The notes under the pieces are model-generated. The model had not been told where the DNA came from and did not search any database. It was given only the letters and a program-made list of their open reading frames with translations. The position numbers were made by a program, and so were the translations under genes. Positions 35,674-44,875 of a stretch of 64,000 bases of DNA are shown here, piece after piece. Each line of letters opens with the position of its first letter. The first letter of the stretch is position 1. The DNA comes from CAXBNB01 sp040222275 (lineage in GTDB: Bacteria > Bacteroidota > Bacteroidia > Cytophagales > Cyclobacteriaceae), in contig JAVKDJ010000034.1 in assembly GCA_040222275.1 (NCBI GenBank), forward strand, positions 1 to 64,000, written 5' to 3'.

Positions 35674-36147
35674 CTACATACCAATCTCCAGCACTTCAAA
35701 TTCAATATTTCCTGCCGGTGCTTTTACTATCGCAACCTCGCCAACCTTCTTGCCCAAAAGTCCTTCGCCAATTGGCGATTTCAACGATATCTTACCAGTT
35801 TTCAGGTCTGACTCTTCTTCAGAAACAAGGGTATATGAAACCTCCATGCCATTTTTCTTGTTGCGTATCTTCACTTTCGACAATACCGAAACTTTTGATG
35901 TATCAATTTTTGACTCGTCCATCACCCGGGCATTCCCAACGGCTACTTCCAGTTTGGCTATTTTTAGCTCCAACAAACCCTGGGCATCTTTGGCTGCATC
36001 ATATTCGGCATTTTCACTCAAATCCCCTTTGTCACGTGCTTCAGCTATTTGCTTGGCCATGTCCGCACGTCCTTTGGTCTTTAGCTCATGCAGCTCATTC
36101 TTGAGTTTCTGTAGGCCTTCTTCTGTGTAATAAGATACATTTCCCAT
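35674..36147 (-). CDS. greA: Transcription elongation factor GreA
   Basis: 157 aa from the ATG at 36147, preceded by a strong AAGGAGGTAATT ribosome binding site, which is rare in this phylum and fixes the start; the open frame continues 34 codons upstream without support. The coiled-coil finger carries the conserved acidic pair in DKGDLSENAEYDAAKDAQG. The C-terminal FKBP-like domain ends SPIGEGLLGKKVGEVAIV. GreA rescues backtracked RNA polymerase. Confidence 0.96.
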   Translation of the reverse strand: MGNVSYYTEEGLQKLKNELHELKTKGRADMAKQIAEARDKGDLSENAEYDAAKDAQGLLELKIAKLEVAVGNARVMDESKIDTSKVSVLSKVKIRNKKNGMEVSYTLVSEEESDLKTGKISLKSPIGEGLLGKKVGEVAIVKAPAGNIEFEVLEIGM

Positions 36148-36175
36148 AATTACCTCCTTTTTATAAATAAAAAAG

Positions 36176-36199
36176 AACGGCTTCAAAGCTGAAACCGTT
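36176..36199 (-). promoter_or_regulatory. Terminator-like hairpin (attenuator) in the greA leader
   Basis: On the minus strand the greA leader forms a 10-bp stem (AACGGTTTCA with TGAAGCCGTT, one G-U) with a 4-nt loop, followed directly by CTTTTTTATTT. This is a complete intrinsic terminator placed about 29 nt before the greA start. A leader terminator controls greA in E. coli (GraL RNA). An analogous attenuator or small RNA here is inference. Confidence 0.6.
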
Positions 36200-36237
36200 T
36201 CATGTTGATTCTTTGTAAAATTCTTTATTTGAGCGTG

Positions 36238-36245
36238 CAAATATA
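36238..36245 (-). promoter_or_regulatory. Candidate -7 box of greA
   Basis: TATATTTG on the minus strand fits TAnnTTTG. A TTTG -33 element is not seen at the right distance. The predicted transcript would start about 30 nt before the attenuator hairpin. Confidence 0.4.
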
Positions 36246-36284
36246 ACAATAATTGAAATAATAGGCTTAAATCACTTCAAATTA

Positions 36285-37229
36285 TCAAAGGGTTAACCTT
36301 GCAATTTTCTCCACCAATACATGGTTGATCCTTTCGTAAGACTCAAAGGTCCAGCCGCCCACATGCGGCGTAAGGAGTACCTTATCAAATAAAATAAGCC
36401 TTTCAAAAACCTCCTTCTGAGCCTTTGTCATCAGGTGAAGTTTTTCATTTTCCAGCACATCCAGCGCTGCGGATTTTATCCTTTTTGCTTCGATCATATC
36501 CAATAGGCCATTCAAACTCAATATCTCTCCACGAGAAGTATTCAATACTACAATTGGCTTTCGAAACTTTGAGAAATAGGCCGCATCAACCATGTCTCTG
36601 GTTTCCTCTGTGAGGGGGATATGTAAACTCAGGATATCCGCACTATCGAAAATTTCATCCATTGAGACCTCCCTGGCATAGTTTGACGAAAATCCTTTTT
36701 TGTATTTGTCGTAAGCAATAACATCGCAGGAAAGTCCGGACAACTTTTCGGCAAAAGCGCTCCCCATCTGTCCATATCCAATCAGTGCAACAGTTTTGCC
36801 CTTGATTTCAAAACCACGGTGGCCTTCCCTGTCCCATACCCTCTGCCGCACCATCAAGTCGCCCACATTGATGTTGTTGGCCAGGCACAACAACATGCCC
36901 AGGGCGTGCTCGCCCAGGGCGTCCCTGTTTCCCTCGGGGGCATTGATGATGGCTATTTGCCGTTTTTCAAGTTCATTCACATCCAACTGATCGATCCCTG
37001 CCCCGGCCCTGGCAACAAATTTTAGCTGGGGTGCATTGGCAAGCAAGGCAGCATCCACGGCCATCTTACTTCGAACAATAAGTCCGGTGTAGGCTTTAAT
37101 ACCCGCCAATACTTCCTTTTTTGTAATGCGCGGTTTATAGTCCACCTCAAATCCCAATGCTTCGAGCAACGGCACTATGCTCTCATGCATGAGGTCGATG
37201 ATCAGTATTCTTTTTTTGTCCAACTGCAA
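36285..37229 (-). CDS. D-2-hydroxyacid dehydrogenase (phosphoglycerate dehydrogenase-like)
   Basis: 314 aa. The NAD site is VALIGYGQMGSAFAEKL (GxGxxG). Catalytic Arg lies in VLNTSRGEIL, Glu in DVLENEKLH and His in LTPHVGGWT. The N-terminal domain contains LIVRSKMAVDAALL. It lacks the C-terminal ACT domain of SerA and is therefore a short-form enzyme; whether it acts on 3-phosphoglycerate or another 2-hydroxyacid cannot be told. Confidence 0.9.
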   Translation of the reverse strand: MQLDKKRILIIDLMHESIVPLLEALGFEVDYKPRITKKEVLAGIKAYTGLIVRSKMAVDAALLANAPQLKFVARAGAGIDQLDVNELEKRQIAIINAPEGNRDALGEHALGMLLCLANNINVGDLMVRQRVWDREGHRGFEIKGKTVALIGYGQMGSAFAEKLSGLSCDVIAYDKYKKGFSSNYAREVSMDEIFDSADILSLHIPLTEETRDMVDAAYFSKFRKPIVVLNTSRGEILSLNGLLDMIEAKRIKSAALDVLENEKLHLMTKAQKEVFERLILFDKVLLTPHVGGWTFESYERINHVLVEKIARLTL

Positions 37230-37275
37230 TTCTGTTATGTGGTTGTTTGATTTATATTTCTACGGAAAACCTTTC

Positions 37276-38637
37276 TTAAAGGCCATACAGGGCATGGGCA
37301 ACAGTAAAATAAACACCAAGGCCGAGGAGGTCGTTGGCAGTAGTAATAAACGGCCCGGATGCCAGGGCGGGGTTGATGCCAAACTTATCCAACAACAGGG
37401 GGGTAATGGTGCCCATAAACGATGCGAGGAGCACCACACAAAAAAGGGCTGCCGATACTATGCTGGCTATGGTCTGGTCTGATGTAGCGAAAATAACTAT
37501 ACCAAAGACTATAAGGGACAGTATAATTCCATTGACCACAGCCACGAAGAGCACCTTGATCATCTTTTGGGCCATGGTATCTTCAAAGGCGCTGGCACTG
37601 GCCAGGCTTTGCACCACAATGGATGAGGACTGGATACCTACATTGCCCCCTGTTGCTGTGATGAGCGGAATAAAGAAGGCCATAATGGGAATGACAGAGA
37701 TGTCCTTTTCATAATTGGATATGAACCATGCACCTAATAATCCACCGACCAAACCAATCACCAGCCACGGTAGGCGCGCCTTGGAAAGTATCCATACACT
37801 ATCGTCTTCTTCCACTCCGGCACTAATACCAGTCATCAACTGACGGTTCTCTTCGGCTTGTTCAGTTATTACATCAATGATATCATCGAAGGTAATACGG
37901 CCTACCAATTTCCCTTTCACATTGACTACAGGTATGGCATCCAGGTCATACTTCTGCATGATGGCTGCCACTTCTTCTTCCTCTACAAAAGTCTCTACTG
38001 ATATAATGTCTTCGGTATAAATATCCGCTACTCGAGTGTTGTCATCGGCAAGGATGATTTTTTTCAGGGACACCTTCCCAAGCAGTACCCCCTGGTTGTC
38101 CACCACATACACAGAATATATCTGTTGTACGTTTTCGGCTTGTTTTCTTATTTCCTCTATGCACTGGCGTATGTTCCAGTTCAAATTTGCTTTGATCAAT
38201 TCTTTGGCCATCAACCCTCCGGCTACATCCTCCTCGTACCTCAGCAAGTCCACCAGGTTGGCCGCTTTTTCTTCATTCTCCAGCGAAGCGATCACCTCTT
38301 CCCTGGTGTGGATGTCCAAATCCATCAGGATATCGGCACCATCATCAGAATTTAAGATTTCTACATATACGGCTACTTCGTCTGAAGTAAAATGAACAAG
38401 AAATTCCTGACGCGTATCTTCATCCAGTTCACTGATGATTTCGGCACTTGTTTCAGGCTGCAAAAGGTCTATAACATACTTGCAATCCTCGTATTCAAAC
38501 TCTTCGAGCAATTCGGAAATGTCCGCAGGCTTGACTCCCTCCAGACTGCTTAGGATAAAGTCTGCCTCCTGTGCTTCCACCGCCTGGCCGAAACGCTCAA
38601 GAAACTCTTTGGTAAGTTCGAATTGCAGGTTTTCCAT
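37276..38637 (-). CDS. mgtE: Magnesium transporter MgtE
   Basis: 453 aa. A helical N domain (~1-130) and paired CBS domains (~130-260) act as the cytoplasmic Mg2+ gate. Five membrane helices follow in the last ~180 residues, with ITATGGNVGIQSSSIVVQ and LDKFGINPALASGPFITTANDLLG, the pore signatures of MgtE. The gene starts within the stop of rsmA (TAATG), so the two are translationally coupled. Confidence 0.95.
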   Translation of the reverse strand: MENLQFELTKEFLERFGQAVEAQEADFILSSLEGVKPADISELLEEFEYEDCKYVIDLLQPETSAEIISELDEDTRQEFLVHFTSDEVAVYVEILNSDDGADILMDLDIHTREEVIASLENEEKAANLVDLLRYEEDVAGGLMAKELIKANLNWNIRQCIEEIRKQAENVQQIYSVYVVDNQGVLLGKVSLKKIILADDNTRVADIYTEDIISVETFVEEEEVAAIMQKYDLDAIPVVNVKGKLVGRITFDDIIDVITEQAEENRQLMTGISAGVEEDDSVWILSKARLPWLVIGLVGGLLGAWFISNYEKDISVIPIMAFFIPLITATGGNVGIQSSSIVVQSLASASAFEDTMAQKMIKVLFVAVVNGIILSLIVFGIVIFATSDQTIASIVSAALFCVVLLASFMGTITPLLLDKFGINPALASGPFITTANDLLGLGVYFTVAHALYGL

Positions 38638-39410
38638 TACTCGATTTTATTGGCAAGATCCACAAAATCCTGAACCGTAAGCTGTTCAGCCCTTTTGTTC
38701 ATTATTTCCGATTTTGTCACATTTTCGGGCAAATTTAGACCTTTTAAGGCATTGCGCAACGTTTTGCGGCGCTTTTGGAAACCCTCTTTTACTACCCTAC
38801 GAAACTGCTTCTCATCACAATCCAACTCCGCTACCTGATTTCTCCTGAGGCGAATTACTGCCGACTGGACTTTAGGGGGTGGATTGAAGACTTCCGGGCC
38901 AACTGTAAATAAATATTCAATATTGTAATAGGCCTGAAGGAAAACACTGAGTATGCCATAGGCCTTGCACCCATGCCGGGATGCTATCCTATCGGCCACT
39001 TCCTTCTGGATCATGCACACCACTTCATTTACCTTTTCCTTTTCATCCAAAATTTTGAAAAAAATCTGGGACGATATATTGTAGGGGAAATTGCCAATTA
39101 TTGAAAACTTTTCCTCTCCGAACAACGAGTTGGTATCAATCTTCAGGAAATCATCCAACATTAGTTTTGCCTTTTCACCAGAGTATTTCCTCTTTAAATA
39201 GGCTACCGACTCGGCATCCACATCTAGCAGAACAAGGTTGTGAATGTCCTCCCGAATGAGAAAATCCGACAATACCCCCATACCAGGCCCAATCTCCAGC
39301 ACATTTTCGTTCCCGCTTTCCAGGGTAAGGGAAGACACTATCCTTTCAGCAATGGTAGTATCCTTTAAAAAGTGTTGGCCCAATCGCTTTTTCGGCCTGA
39401 CGTCTGCCAT
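38637..39410 (-). CDS. rsmA: 16S rRNA dimethyladenosine transferase RsmA/KsgA
   Basis: 257 aa. Features are the start RPKKRLGQHFLKD, SAM motif VLEIGPGMGVLSDFL, motif IV NFPYNIS and the C-terminal helical domain with FQKRRKTLRNALK. The enzyme dimethylates two adjacent adenines near the 3' end of 16S rRNA. It is coupled to mgtE. Confidence 0.96.
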   Translation of the reverse strand: MADVRPKKRLGQHFLKDTTIAERIVSSLTLESGNENVLEIGPGMGVLSDFLIREDIHNLVLLDVDAESVAYLKRKYSGEKAKLMLDDFLKIDTNSLFGEEKFSIIGNFPYNISSQIFFKILDEKEKVNEVVCMIQKEVADRIASRHGCKAYGILSVFLQAYYNIEYLFTVGPEVFNPPPKVQSAVIRLRRNQVAELDCDEKQFRRVVKEGFQKRRKTLRNALKGLNLPENVTKSEIMNKRAEQLTVQDFVDLANKIE

Positions 39411-39518
39411 ATTTAATACTTTATAAAAATCGATTAAATTGCAACCCGAAAAGCTTCCCTTACGGGAAGGCTTAAGTTGTCGTATTGCAAATAAAGGTAA
39501 ATAGTTGCTGAAAGGTAC

Positions 39519-40547
39519 ATGGAAAAAGAATCTAAAAAAACCAAAAAGAAACCTGTCGTTGGAATCACTATTGGGGATATGAATGGTATAGGGCCGGAAG
39601 TCATTATAAAGGCCCTGGAAAACACAAAAATTTTAAATCAGATTACCCCGGTTATTTACGGATCTTCAAAAATTGTTTCTTATTACCGAAAAGCATTTGA
39701 CAAAAACAATTTCAATTTCAATCAAATAAAAGACCTCAAAGACATACACCACAAAAAGGTGAATGTATTCAACTGCTGGGATGAAATCGTAGATATAAAT
39801 CCGGGCGAAGAAAACGCCACTGGTGGAAAATATGCGTTTATCGCACTGGAACAGGCCACAAGGGATGTCACTTCCGGCCATCTTGATGCGATCGTCACTG
39901 CCCCAATCAATAAACACAACATCCAGAGTGATAATTTCGATTTTCCTGGACATACGGAATACCTGACCGACATTGTAGGCAAAAAAGACAGTCTGATGTT
40001 TTTGGTGAGTGATAGTTTCAGGGTTGGTGTGGTCACAGGCCACATACCGCTAAAAGAGGTGGCCGAGTCTATAACGGCCGAAAAAATACAGATGAAGCTG
40101 GACCTGATGATCAAATCCCTTAAAAAGGATTTTGGGATTGTAAAACCCAAGGTTGCCGTATTAGGGCTCAATCCCCATGCTGGCGAAGAAGGCCTTCTTG
40201 GCCAGGAAGAAAACGAGATCATCAAACCTTTGATTGACTCCTACAAATCGAAAGGGCAAATTGTGCACGGGCCATTTCCATCTGATGGATTCTTTGGTGC
40301 CGGCACACATTTTAAGTATGATGGGGTGTTGGCTATGTACCACGACCAGGGGCTCATACCATTCAAGTCACTTGCCTTTGATTCGGGTGTGAACTTTACT
40401 GCCGGGCTGCCCATAGTGAGGACATCTCCTGACCATGGCACGGCGTATTCCATCGCAGGCAAAGACCAGGCCAATGAGAATTCCATGAGGCAGGCCTTGT
40501 ACCTTGCTATGGATATTGCCAACCACAGAAGGGAATATCAGGATTAG
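39519..40547 (+). CDS. pdxA: 4-hydroxythreonine-4-phosphate dehydrogenase
   Basis: 342 aa. The pattern GITIGDMNGIGPEVIIKAL, the TAPINKHNI segment, metal-binding His in FPGHTEYL, and LNPHAGEEGLLG and YHDQGLIPFK are PdxA hallmarks. It acts in the DXP-dependent route to pyridoxal phosphate. It runs divergently from rsmA and is followed 12 bp later by a phosphopantetheinyl transferase-like gene. Confidence 0.95.
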   Translation: MEKESKKTKKKPVVGITIGDMNGIGPEVIIKALENTKILNQITPVIYGSSKIVSYYRKAFDKNNFNFNQIKDLKDIHHKKVNVFNCWDEIVDINPGEENATGGKYAFIALEQATRDVTSGHLDAIVTAPINKHNIQSDNFDFPGHTEYLTDIVGKKDSLMFLVSDSFRVGVVTGHIPLKEVAESITAEKIQMKLDLMIKSLKKDFGIVKPKVAVLGLNPHAGEEGLLGQEENEIIKPLIDSYKSKGQIVHGPFPSDGFFGAGTHFKYDGVLAMYHDQGLIPFKSLAFDSGVNFTAGLPIVRTSPDHGTAYSIAGKDQANENSMRQALYLAMDIANHRREYQD

Positions 40548-40559
40548 ACAATTAACATT

Positions 40560-41174
40560 TTGCCACCTATTTTCAAGGATATTTCGCCACATGCCGCCTA
40601 TGCCCTTTGGCATGTGGGCGATTCTATAGAAAAGCTCCAAAACGCATATCTAGATGATATTCCGGATGAAATAGCCAATTATCATCCCAACAAACAAATT
40701 GAATACCTTGCCTCAAGAATACTTATTCGCCTGCTTTGTAAGCATGTGGGCATTGGGTATTGCGGCATTTTCAAAGATGAAAACGGCAAACCACACCTGA
40801 AAGAAAGCACACATCACATTTCTATATCCCATTCCTACCCTGTAGTGGCTTGTATGGTTGACAAACAAGGTCCATGTGGAATAGATATTGAAACCCCAAG
40901 AAAGCAGCTAATCAAGATCCAGCGTAAATTCTTAAACAAGGAAGAACAAAAATTTGCCAACAATGACCTTGAACGGCTTTGCCAGCTATGGTGTGCCAAA
41001 GAAGCATTGTACAAACTTTATGGTAGGAAAAAACTGGTTTTTCCTGAAAACTTATCGGTTAATTTTTCGGGTGATGGGCAGCTCTCGGGTGAAATCAAAA
41101 TCGGTGGGTACCACGATTCTGTTGCGCTTCAGGTTGAAAATTTGGATGGGCATTTCGTAGTGTACAGCCTTTGA
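40560..41174 (+). CDS. 4'-phosphopantetheinyl transferase superfamily protein
   Basis: 204 aa with a TTG start (no ATG fits). The conserved Mg2+ and CoA residues are in GIDIETPRKQLIKIQRKFL followed by NKEEQ, and in WCAKEALYKLYG. This is the Sfp-like group rather than the short AcpS. It attaches the pantetheine arm to carrier proteins. It is co-transcribed with pdxA, with no evident pathway link. Confidence 0.88.
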   Translation: MPPIFKDISPHAAYALWHVGDSIEKLQNAYLDDIPDEIANYHPNKQIEYLASRILIRLLCKHVGIGYCGIFKDENGKPHLKESTHHISISHSYPVVACMVDKQGPCGIDIETPRKQLIKIQRKFLNKEEQKFANNDLERLCQLWCAKEALYKLYGRKKLVFPENLSVNFSGDGQLSGEIKIGGYHDSVALQVENLDGHFVVYSL

Positions 41175-41224
41175 TTTTTGGGTTTTAGCTTGAAATTTAT
41201 GGTTAATTTAAGTACTATTAACGT

Positions 41225-41845
41225 ATGAAATACACCGTATTTTTAAGTACTGATATGCGCCATCTGGCGACAATTTTTGTGTTATCCATCATTAGTTTTC
41301 AAGCCTTCGGGCAGAAAGTTGAGAACATTCCCGACTTCACATTAAAAGATGTAATTTCGGGAAAAAACATCTCTTTTTACAGCTATAAAAAAAACAAGGC
41401 GGTTGTGGTGATCTTTACCAGCAATTACTGCCCTTATTCTAAATTGTATGAAAACCGGATCAATGATTTAGTCGAAGAATATTCTTCCCAAGGGGTGGGC
41501 TTCCTGTTGGTCAATTCCAACAATTCTTCCCTAAGCAAGGATGAATCTATCGTGAAAATGATCATGAAAGCCAAGGAAAGCAAATTCAGCGTGCCATACC
41601 TTGCAGACAAGCAACTCACCGCCAAACGCATATTTCAAGCTGAGAAAACGCCCGAAGCTTTTGTAGTAACGGAGGTAAAGGGTGAATTGACAGCAGTGTA
41701 CCGGGGTGCTATCGACGACAACCCACAATCGCCCGATGAAGTGGAGGAAAATTACATCAAGCTGGCACTGAATAACCTGCTACAAAACAAGGTCTCACCG
41801 GTAACCTTCAACAGGCCAACAGGGTGCAGGATAAAGACCGATTGA
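41225..41845 (+). CDS. Thioredoxin-fold (AhpC/TSA-like) exported protein
   Basis: 206 aa. An N-terminal signal-like stretch (RHLATIFVLSIISFQAFGQ) begins at the second Met (41258), which is also a possible start. The domain matches the redoxin family with FTSNYCPYSKLYENRI at the active site. The motif is CPYS: the second Cys of a CxxC is replaced by Ser, so a disulfide reductase role is unlikely and a peroxiredoxin-like or binding role is possible. It is convergent with the next gene, which ends 1 bp away. Confidence 0.82.
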   Translation: MKYTVFLSTDMRHLATIFVLSIISFQAFGQKVENIPDFTLKDVISGKNISFYSYKKNKAVVVIFTSNYCPYSKLYENRINDLVEEYSSQGVGFLLVNSNNSSLSKDESIVKMIMKAKESKFSVPYLADKQLTAKRIFQAEKTPEAFVVTEVKGELTAVYRGAIDDNPQSPDEVEENYIKLALNNLLQNKVSPVTFNRPTGCRIKTD

Positions 41846-41846
41846 A

Positions 41847-42689
41847 TCAGGCTTTATCTTCGATCACCTGTAGCAATTCCTTTACATCGTCTGATTTCTT
41901 GTATTCCCCGAGTTTTTCGAAGGCACTTATCAGGTTTCTCAGGCTCCTGATGATGATGTCAACATGGTTGCACGGTTCGTAGAATATATCGGATTTTGAC
42001 AGGTTCAGCTGATTGATGTAATTATCGATATCTTCTGTGGAAAAAATCAGTCCATTGTTGAACACATTGATGTAGAATTGGGTGTCTTCTGTCTTGTAGG
42101 TAAGGATGAAAAGATTGGGAAGGTTTACTCCATATACAGGAAGCTTCAGCCTTTGGGCAATGATAAGGTACACCACACACAAAGAGAGCGGGTTGCCCTT
42201 TTTGGATTCCATCACCACATTGATCATACTGTTTGACGGGGCGTGGAAATTCTTGGAATTGGGCCGGAATTTCAGTTTGTTGAACATCACATCGTTCAGC
42301 ACTTTTATTTGTTCAATAGGCCCCATGTCATTCTTGAATTCCTTCCAGGCCTCATAGTAATATTGCTCAAATTTTCTTTTGAGGAATTTCATATTGAGGT
42401 CCGGATATTGATAATTGCTGATGAGCATCATACCTTCGAGCAGGTCATCCCCTCCTGTGTCTTTCCAAACGAGCAATTTGTTTTTGAGCAACTTATATTG
42501 GAGTGTATGGATGATGTCTTCTATTTTGTTGCGGACCGATGGGTTCAGGCTGTTGTTCATCCACTCCTTTTCCAGTATAGGGATCACGTCTGTACCCAGC
42601 GACAACAATTTCTCCTCCACATGCAGGAGTACCTCTTTGTCATCATCCTCCAATAACGATACCAATGCTACTAGCTCTCTATTTTCCAT
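41847..42689 (-). CDS. SirB1-family transglutaminase-like protein
   Basis: 280 aa. The core NPLSLCVVYLIIAQRLKLPV, the segment GVNLPNLFILTY, and the GLIFSTEDIDNYINQL part resemble the SirB1 N-terminal transglutaminase-like family. The usual PGHFL reads PNLFI, so the family His is missing; only helical repeats precede it (residues 1-110). Function unknown; probably a structural relative rather than an enzyme. Confidence 0.8.
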   Translation of the reverse strand: MENRELVALVSLLEDDDKEVLLHVEEKLLSLGTDVIPILEKEWMNNSLNPSVRNKIEDIIHTLQYKLLKNKLLVWKDTGGDDLLEGMMLISNYQYPDLNMKFLKRKFEQYYYEAWKEFKNDMGPIEQIKVLNDVMFNKLKFRPNSKNFHAPSNSMINVVMESKKGNPLSLCVVYLIIAQRLKLPVYGVNLPNLFILTYKTEDTQFYINVFNNGLIFSTEDIDNYINQLNLSKSDIFYEPCNHVDIIIRSLRNLISAFEKLGEYKKSDDVKELLQVIEDKA

Positions 42690-42973
42690 ATTTCGTCAAC
42701 CTACTCTCCTATTTACAATTTAATAAAAAATCAACGATCCCGTCAACCTTATTAAATTTTAAGCCAAAAAATTTAAACTCGAAATAAATTATTTTACGGC
42801 TATAAAAGCACCCTTGGACCAAATAAAATTATGATTTTTTCCTTTGTTCAGCCTCTTGCAAAATAGGGGACATTTATATCGAAAAATATACCCGGAACGA
42901 ACTGAATGGTTCCCAGGGAATTGCATAGATGCAGCAAGAGCAGCTTTCCAGTTCACTTAAATTGCCTGGGACA
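42690..42973. other. Intergenic region of 284 bp
   Basis: AT-rich; lies upstream of the SirB1-like gene and downstream of the carboxylase gene. I see no gene, RNA or strong hairpin in it. Confidence 0.5.
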
Positions 42974-44602
42974 TTATGTCTGAATGACCCCAACGTTGAA
43001 TTTTTCAGTGATCGGGGCATAATTGGCCGCTTCAATGCCTTTTGAAATTATCTGCCTGGTTTGCAAGGGGTCTATGACACCATCTACCCACAAGCGCGCA
43101 GCGGCATAATAGGGGCTGAGTTCCTGATTGTACTTGTCCGTTATTTCATCGAGTAGCACATTTTTGTCCTCTTCGGAGATTTCCTTCCCCTGCGCTTTCA
43201 TTCCTGATATTTTTATTTGAAGCAGGGTTTTTGCGGCTGCCTGCCCACTCATCACAGCTATCTGGGCTGTTGGCCATGCGTAAATCAAACGTGGGTCGTA
43301 CGCTTTTCCACACATGGCATAGTTGCCGGCACCATAAGAATTGCCCAGAACGAAAGTGAACTTGGGCACTACGGAATTGGCCATGGCGTTTACCATTTTT
43401 GCCCCGTCTTTGATAATGCCTCCGTGCTCTGCTTTACTGCCCACCATAAACCCACTCACATCGTGTAGGAAAACAAGCGGGATTTTTCTTTGGTTGCAGT
43501 TCATTATAAACCGGGCAGCCTTATCGGCGGAATCGGAATAAATCACCCCACCCATCTGCATTTCGCCCTTCTTGCTTTTGACCATCATCCTCTGATTGGC
43601 CACTATGCCCACAGCCCAGCCATCTACCCTTCCTGTACCACAAAGTATGGTTTTGCCATAATCTTTCTTGTACTCGTCAAAGGCAGAATCATCGAGCAGC
43701 CGCTCTATGATGTCCCGCATCTCATAGGGTTTCACCCTATCCACTGGCAATAGGCCATAGATTTCCTCTTCGTTTTTTGCTGGCTTTTGTGGTACAGCCC
43801 TGTCAAAACCTGCTTCTTCGCCTTTCCCTATTTTATCAAAAATGCGCTTGATTGCATCGAGACACTCCTGATCGGAATTGTATTTGTTGTCGGTGACACC
43901 TGATATTTCACAATGTGTGGTGGCACCTCCCAGCGTTTCATTGTCGATACTTTCGCCAATAGCTGCTTTCACCAGATAGCTGCCCGCCAGAAAGATACTC
44001 CCTGTTTTGTCCACAATCATCGCCTCGTCCGACATGATGGGCAAGTAGGCACCTCCTGCCACACAACTGCCCATAATGGCAGCTATCTGCACTATGCCCA
44101 TGGACGACATCTTAGCATTGTTGCGAAACTGACGGCCAAAATGCTCTTTGTCCGGAAAAATCTCATTTTGCATGGGCAAAAACACCCCGGCGCTATCTAC
44201 AAGATAGACTATAGGCAGTCGGTTTTCCATGGCAACCTCCTGTGCCCGAAGGTTCTTTTTGGCTGTTATGGGAAACCACGCCCCGGCTTTCACGGTAGCG
44301 TCATTGGCCACTACCACACACTGGCGTCCCTGAATATGACCCAAACCGACCACTACCCCGCCACTTGGGCAGCCTCCCTCTTCGGCATACATGCCATCAC
44401 CCACCAAAGCACCAATTTCCACAAAATCTTCCTTGTTGTCTATCAGGTAGTCGATTCGTTCGCGGGCTGTGAGCTTGCCCTTACCATGATGTGCCTCGAT
44501 CTTCTTCTCACCGCCCCCGAGGTGCACCTTTTCCAGTTTGGTATTCAGTTGGTAGAGTAGCTGTTTGTACTCATCATCATTTTTGTTGAATTCCAGGTCC
44601 AT
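42974..44602 (-). CDS. Acyl-CoA carboxylase, carboxyltransferase (beta) subunit
   Basis: 542 aa, the full length of propionyl-/methylcrotonyl-CoA carboxylase beta subunits. It has the two crotonase-fold halves with GKLTARERIDYLID, the GGAYLPIMSDEAMIVD segment and the C-terminal FVLGNSYGAGNYAMCGKAYD and AVMSGQAAAKTLL. The enzyme moves carboxyl from biotin to an acyl-CoA. The biotin carboxylase subunit is not adjacent, so the substrate stays open; methylcrotonyl- and propionyl-CoA are the main options. Confidence 0.92.
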   Translation of the reverse strand: MDLEFNKNDDEYKQLLYQLNTKLEKVHLGGGEKKIEAHHGKGKLTARERIDYLIDNKEDFVEIGALVGDGMYAEEGGCPSGGVVVGLGHIQGRQCVVVANDATVKAGAWFPITAKKNLRAQEVAMENRLPIVYLVDSAGVFLPMQNEIFPDKEHFGRQFRNNAKMSSMGIVQIAAIMGSCVAGGAYLPIMSDEAMIVDKTGSIFLAGSYLVKAAIGESIDNETLGGATTHCEISGVTDNKYNSDQECLDAIKRIFDKIGKGEEAGFDRAVPQKPAKNEEEIYGLLPVDRVKPYEMRDIIERLLDDSAFDEYKKDYGKTILCGTGRVDGWAVGIVANQRMMVKSKKGEMQMGGVIYSDSADKAARFIMNCNQRKIPLVFLHDVSGFMVGSKAEHGGIIKDGAKMVNAMANSVVPKFTFVLGNSYGAGNYAMCGKAYDPRLIYAWPTAQIAVMSGQAAAKTLLQIKISGMKAQGKEISEEDKNVLLDEITDKYNQELSPYYAAARLWVDGVIDPLQTRQIISKGIEAANYAPITEKFNVGVIQT

Positions 44603-44672
44603 GTTGTTTTCGTTTGAAACAAAAATAGAAATAATTGGAATAGTAAGGGTTTTATGGGAGTTTCTTTATAAA

Positions 44673-44697
44673 AAAGCCCGGCAAAATACCGGGCTTT
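44673..44697 (-). terminator. Terminator beside displaced tRNA-Ser end (oldest)
   Basis: Perfect 9-bp stem AAAGCCCGG/CCGGGCTTT with a 7-nt loop and flanking A/T runs. It lies 4 nt before the tRNA-Ser-like 3' end at 44701, just as the living tRNA-Ser has a terminator 4 nt after its end. It probably was the original tRNA terminator and may now also serve other transcripts. Confidence 0.8.
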
Positions 44698-44700
44698 ACT

Positions 44701-44724
44701 TGCAAAGGAGGAGGAACTGGAGCC
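44701..44724 (-). repeat. Displaced tRNA-Ser 3' end, outermost attachment-site remnant
   Basis: The 24 bp here match the 3' end of the tRNA-Ser gene (53573-53596) at 19 positions; within the 13-bp core GCAGAGGAGGAGG there is one difference. It lies next to a terminator. This is what is left at the far end of an island after integration into the tRNA gene. Confidence 0.65.
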
Positions 44725-44775
44725 TTCATTTTTATACATTGAATATCAATTAGTTACAAGCCATTTCCAATAAGA

Positions 44776-44793
44776 GGTAACCGACTAGGTAAC
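44776..44793 (+). repeat. Direct repeat flanking the mobile mystery pair (left)
   Basis: GGTAACCGACTAGGTAAC recurs with two substitutions at 45953-45970 (GGTAACCGATAAGGTAAC). The repeats bracket the A/B genes in the same orientation. They are either ends of a small mobile cassette or multiple regulator-binding sites, since GGTAA/TTACC motifs also make up the operator-like repeat at 44855. Confidence 0.6.
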
Positions 44794-44854
44794 TGCGTAT
44801 TTTGGCGTTTTTTCGTACCGTTTGGATTCGAATCCCCGGGGATATGTCCATTTT

Positions 44855-44874
44855 GGTAAACATATACATTTACC
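44855..44874 (+). promoter_or_regulatory. Operator-like inverted repeat before mobile mystery protein A
   Basis: GGTAAA-N8-TTTACC ends one base before the ATG of the HTH protein gene. XRE-type regulators usually repress their own operon through such repeats. The half-site resembles the GGTAAC elements at 44776 and 45953. Confidence 0.5.
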
Positions 44875-44875
44875 C

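Noticed and set aside
37276..39410. Functional link between mgtE and rsmA
   Set aside because: The overlap is a common arrangement of compact operons and does not show a shared function.
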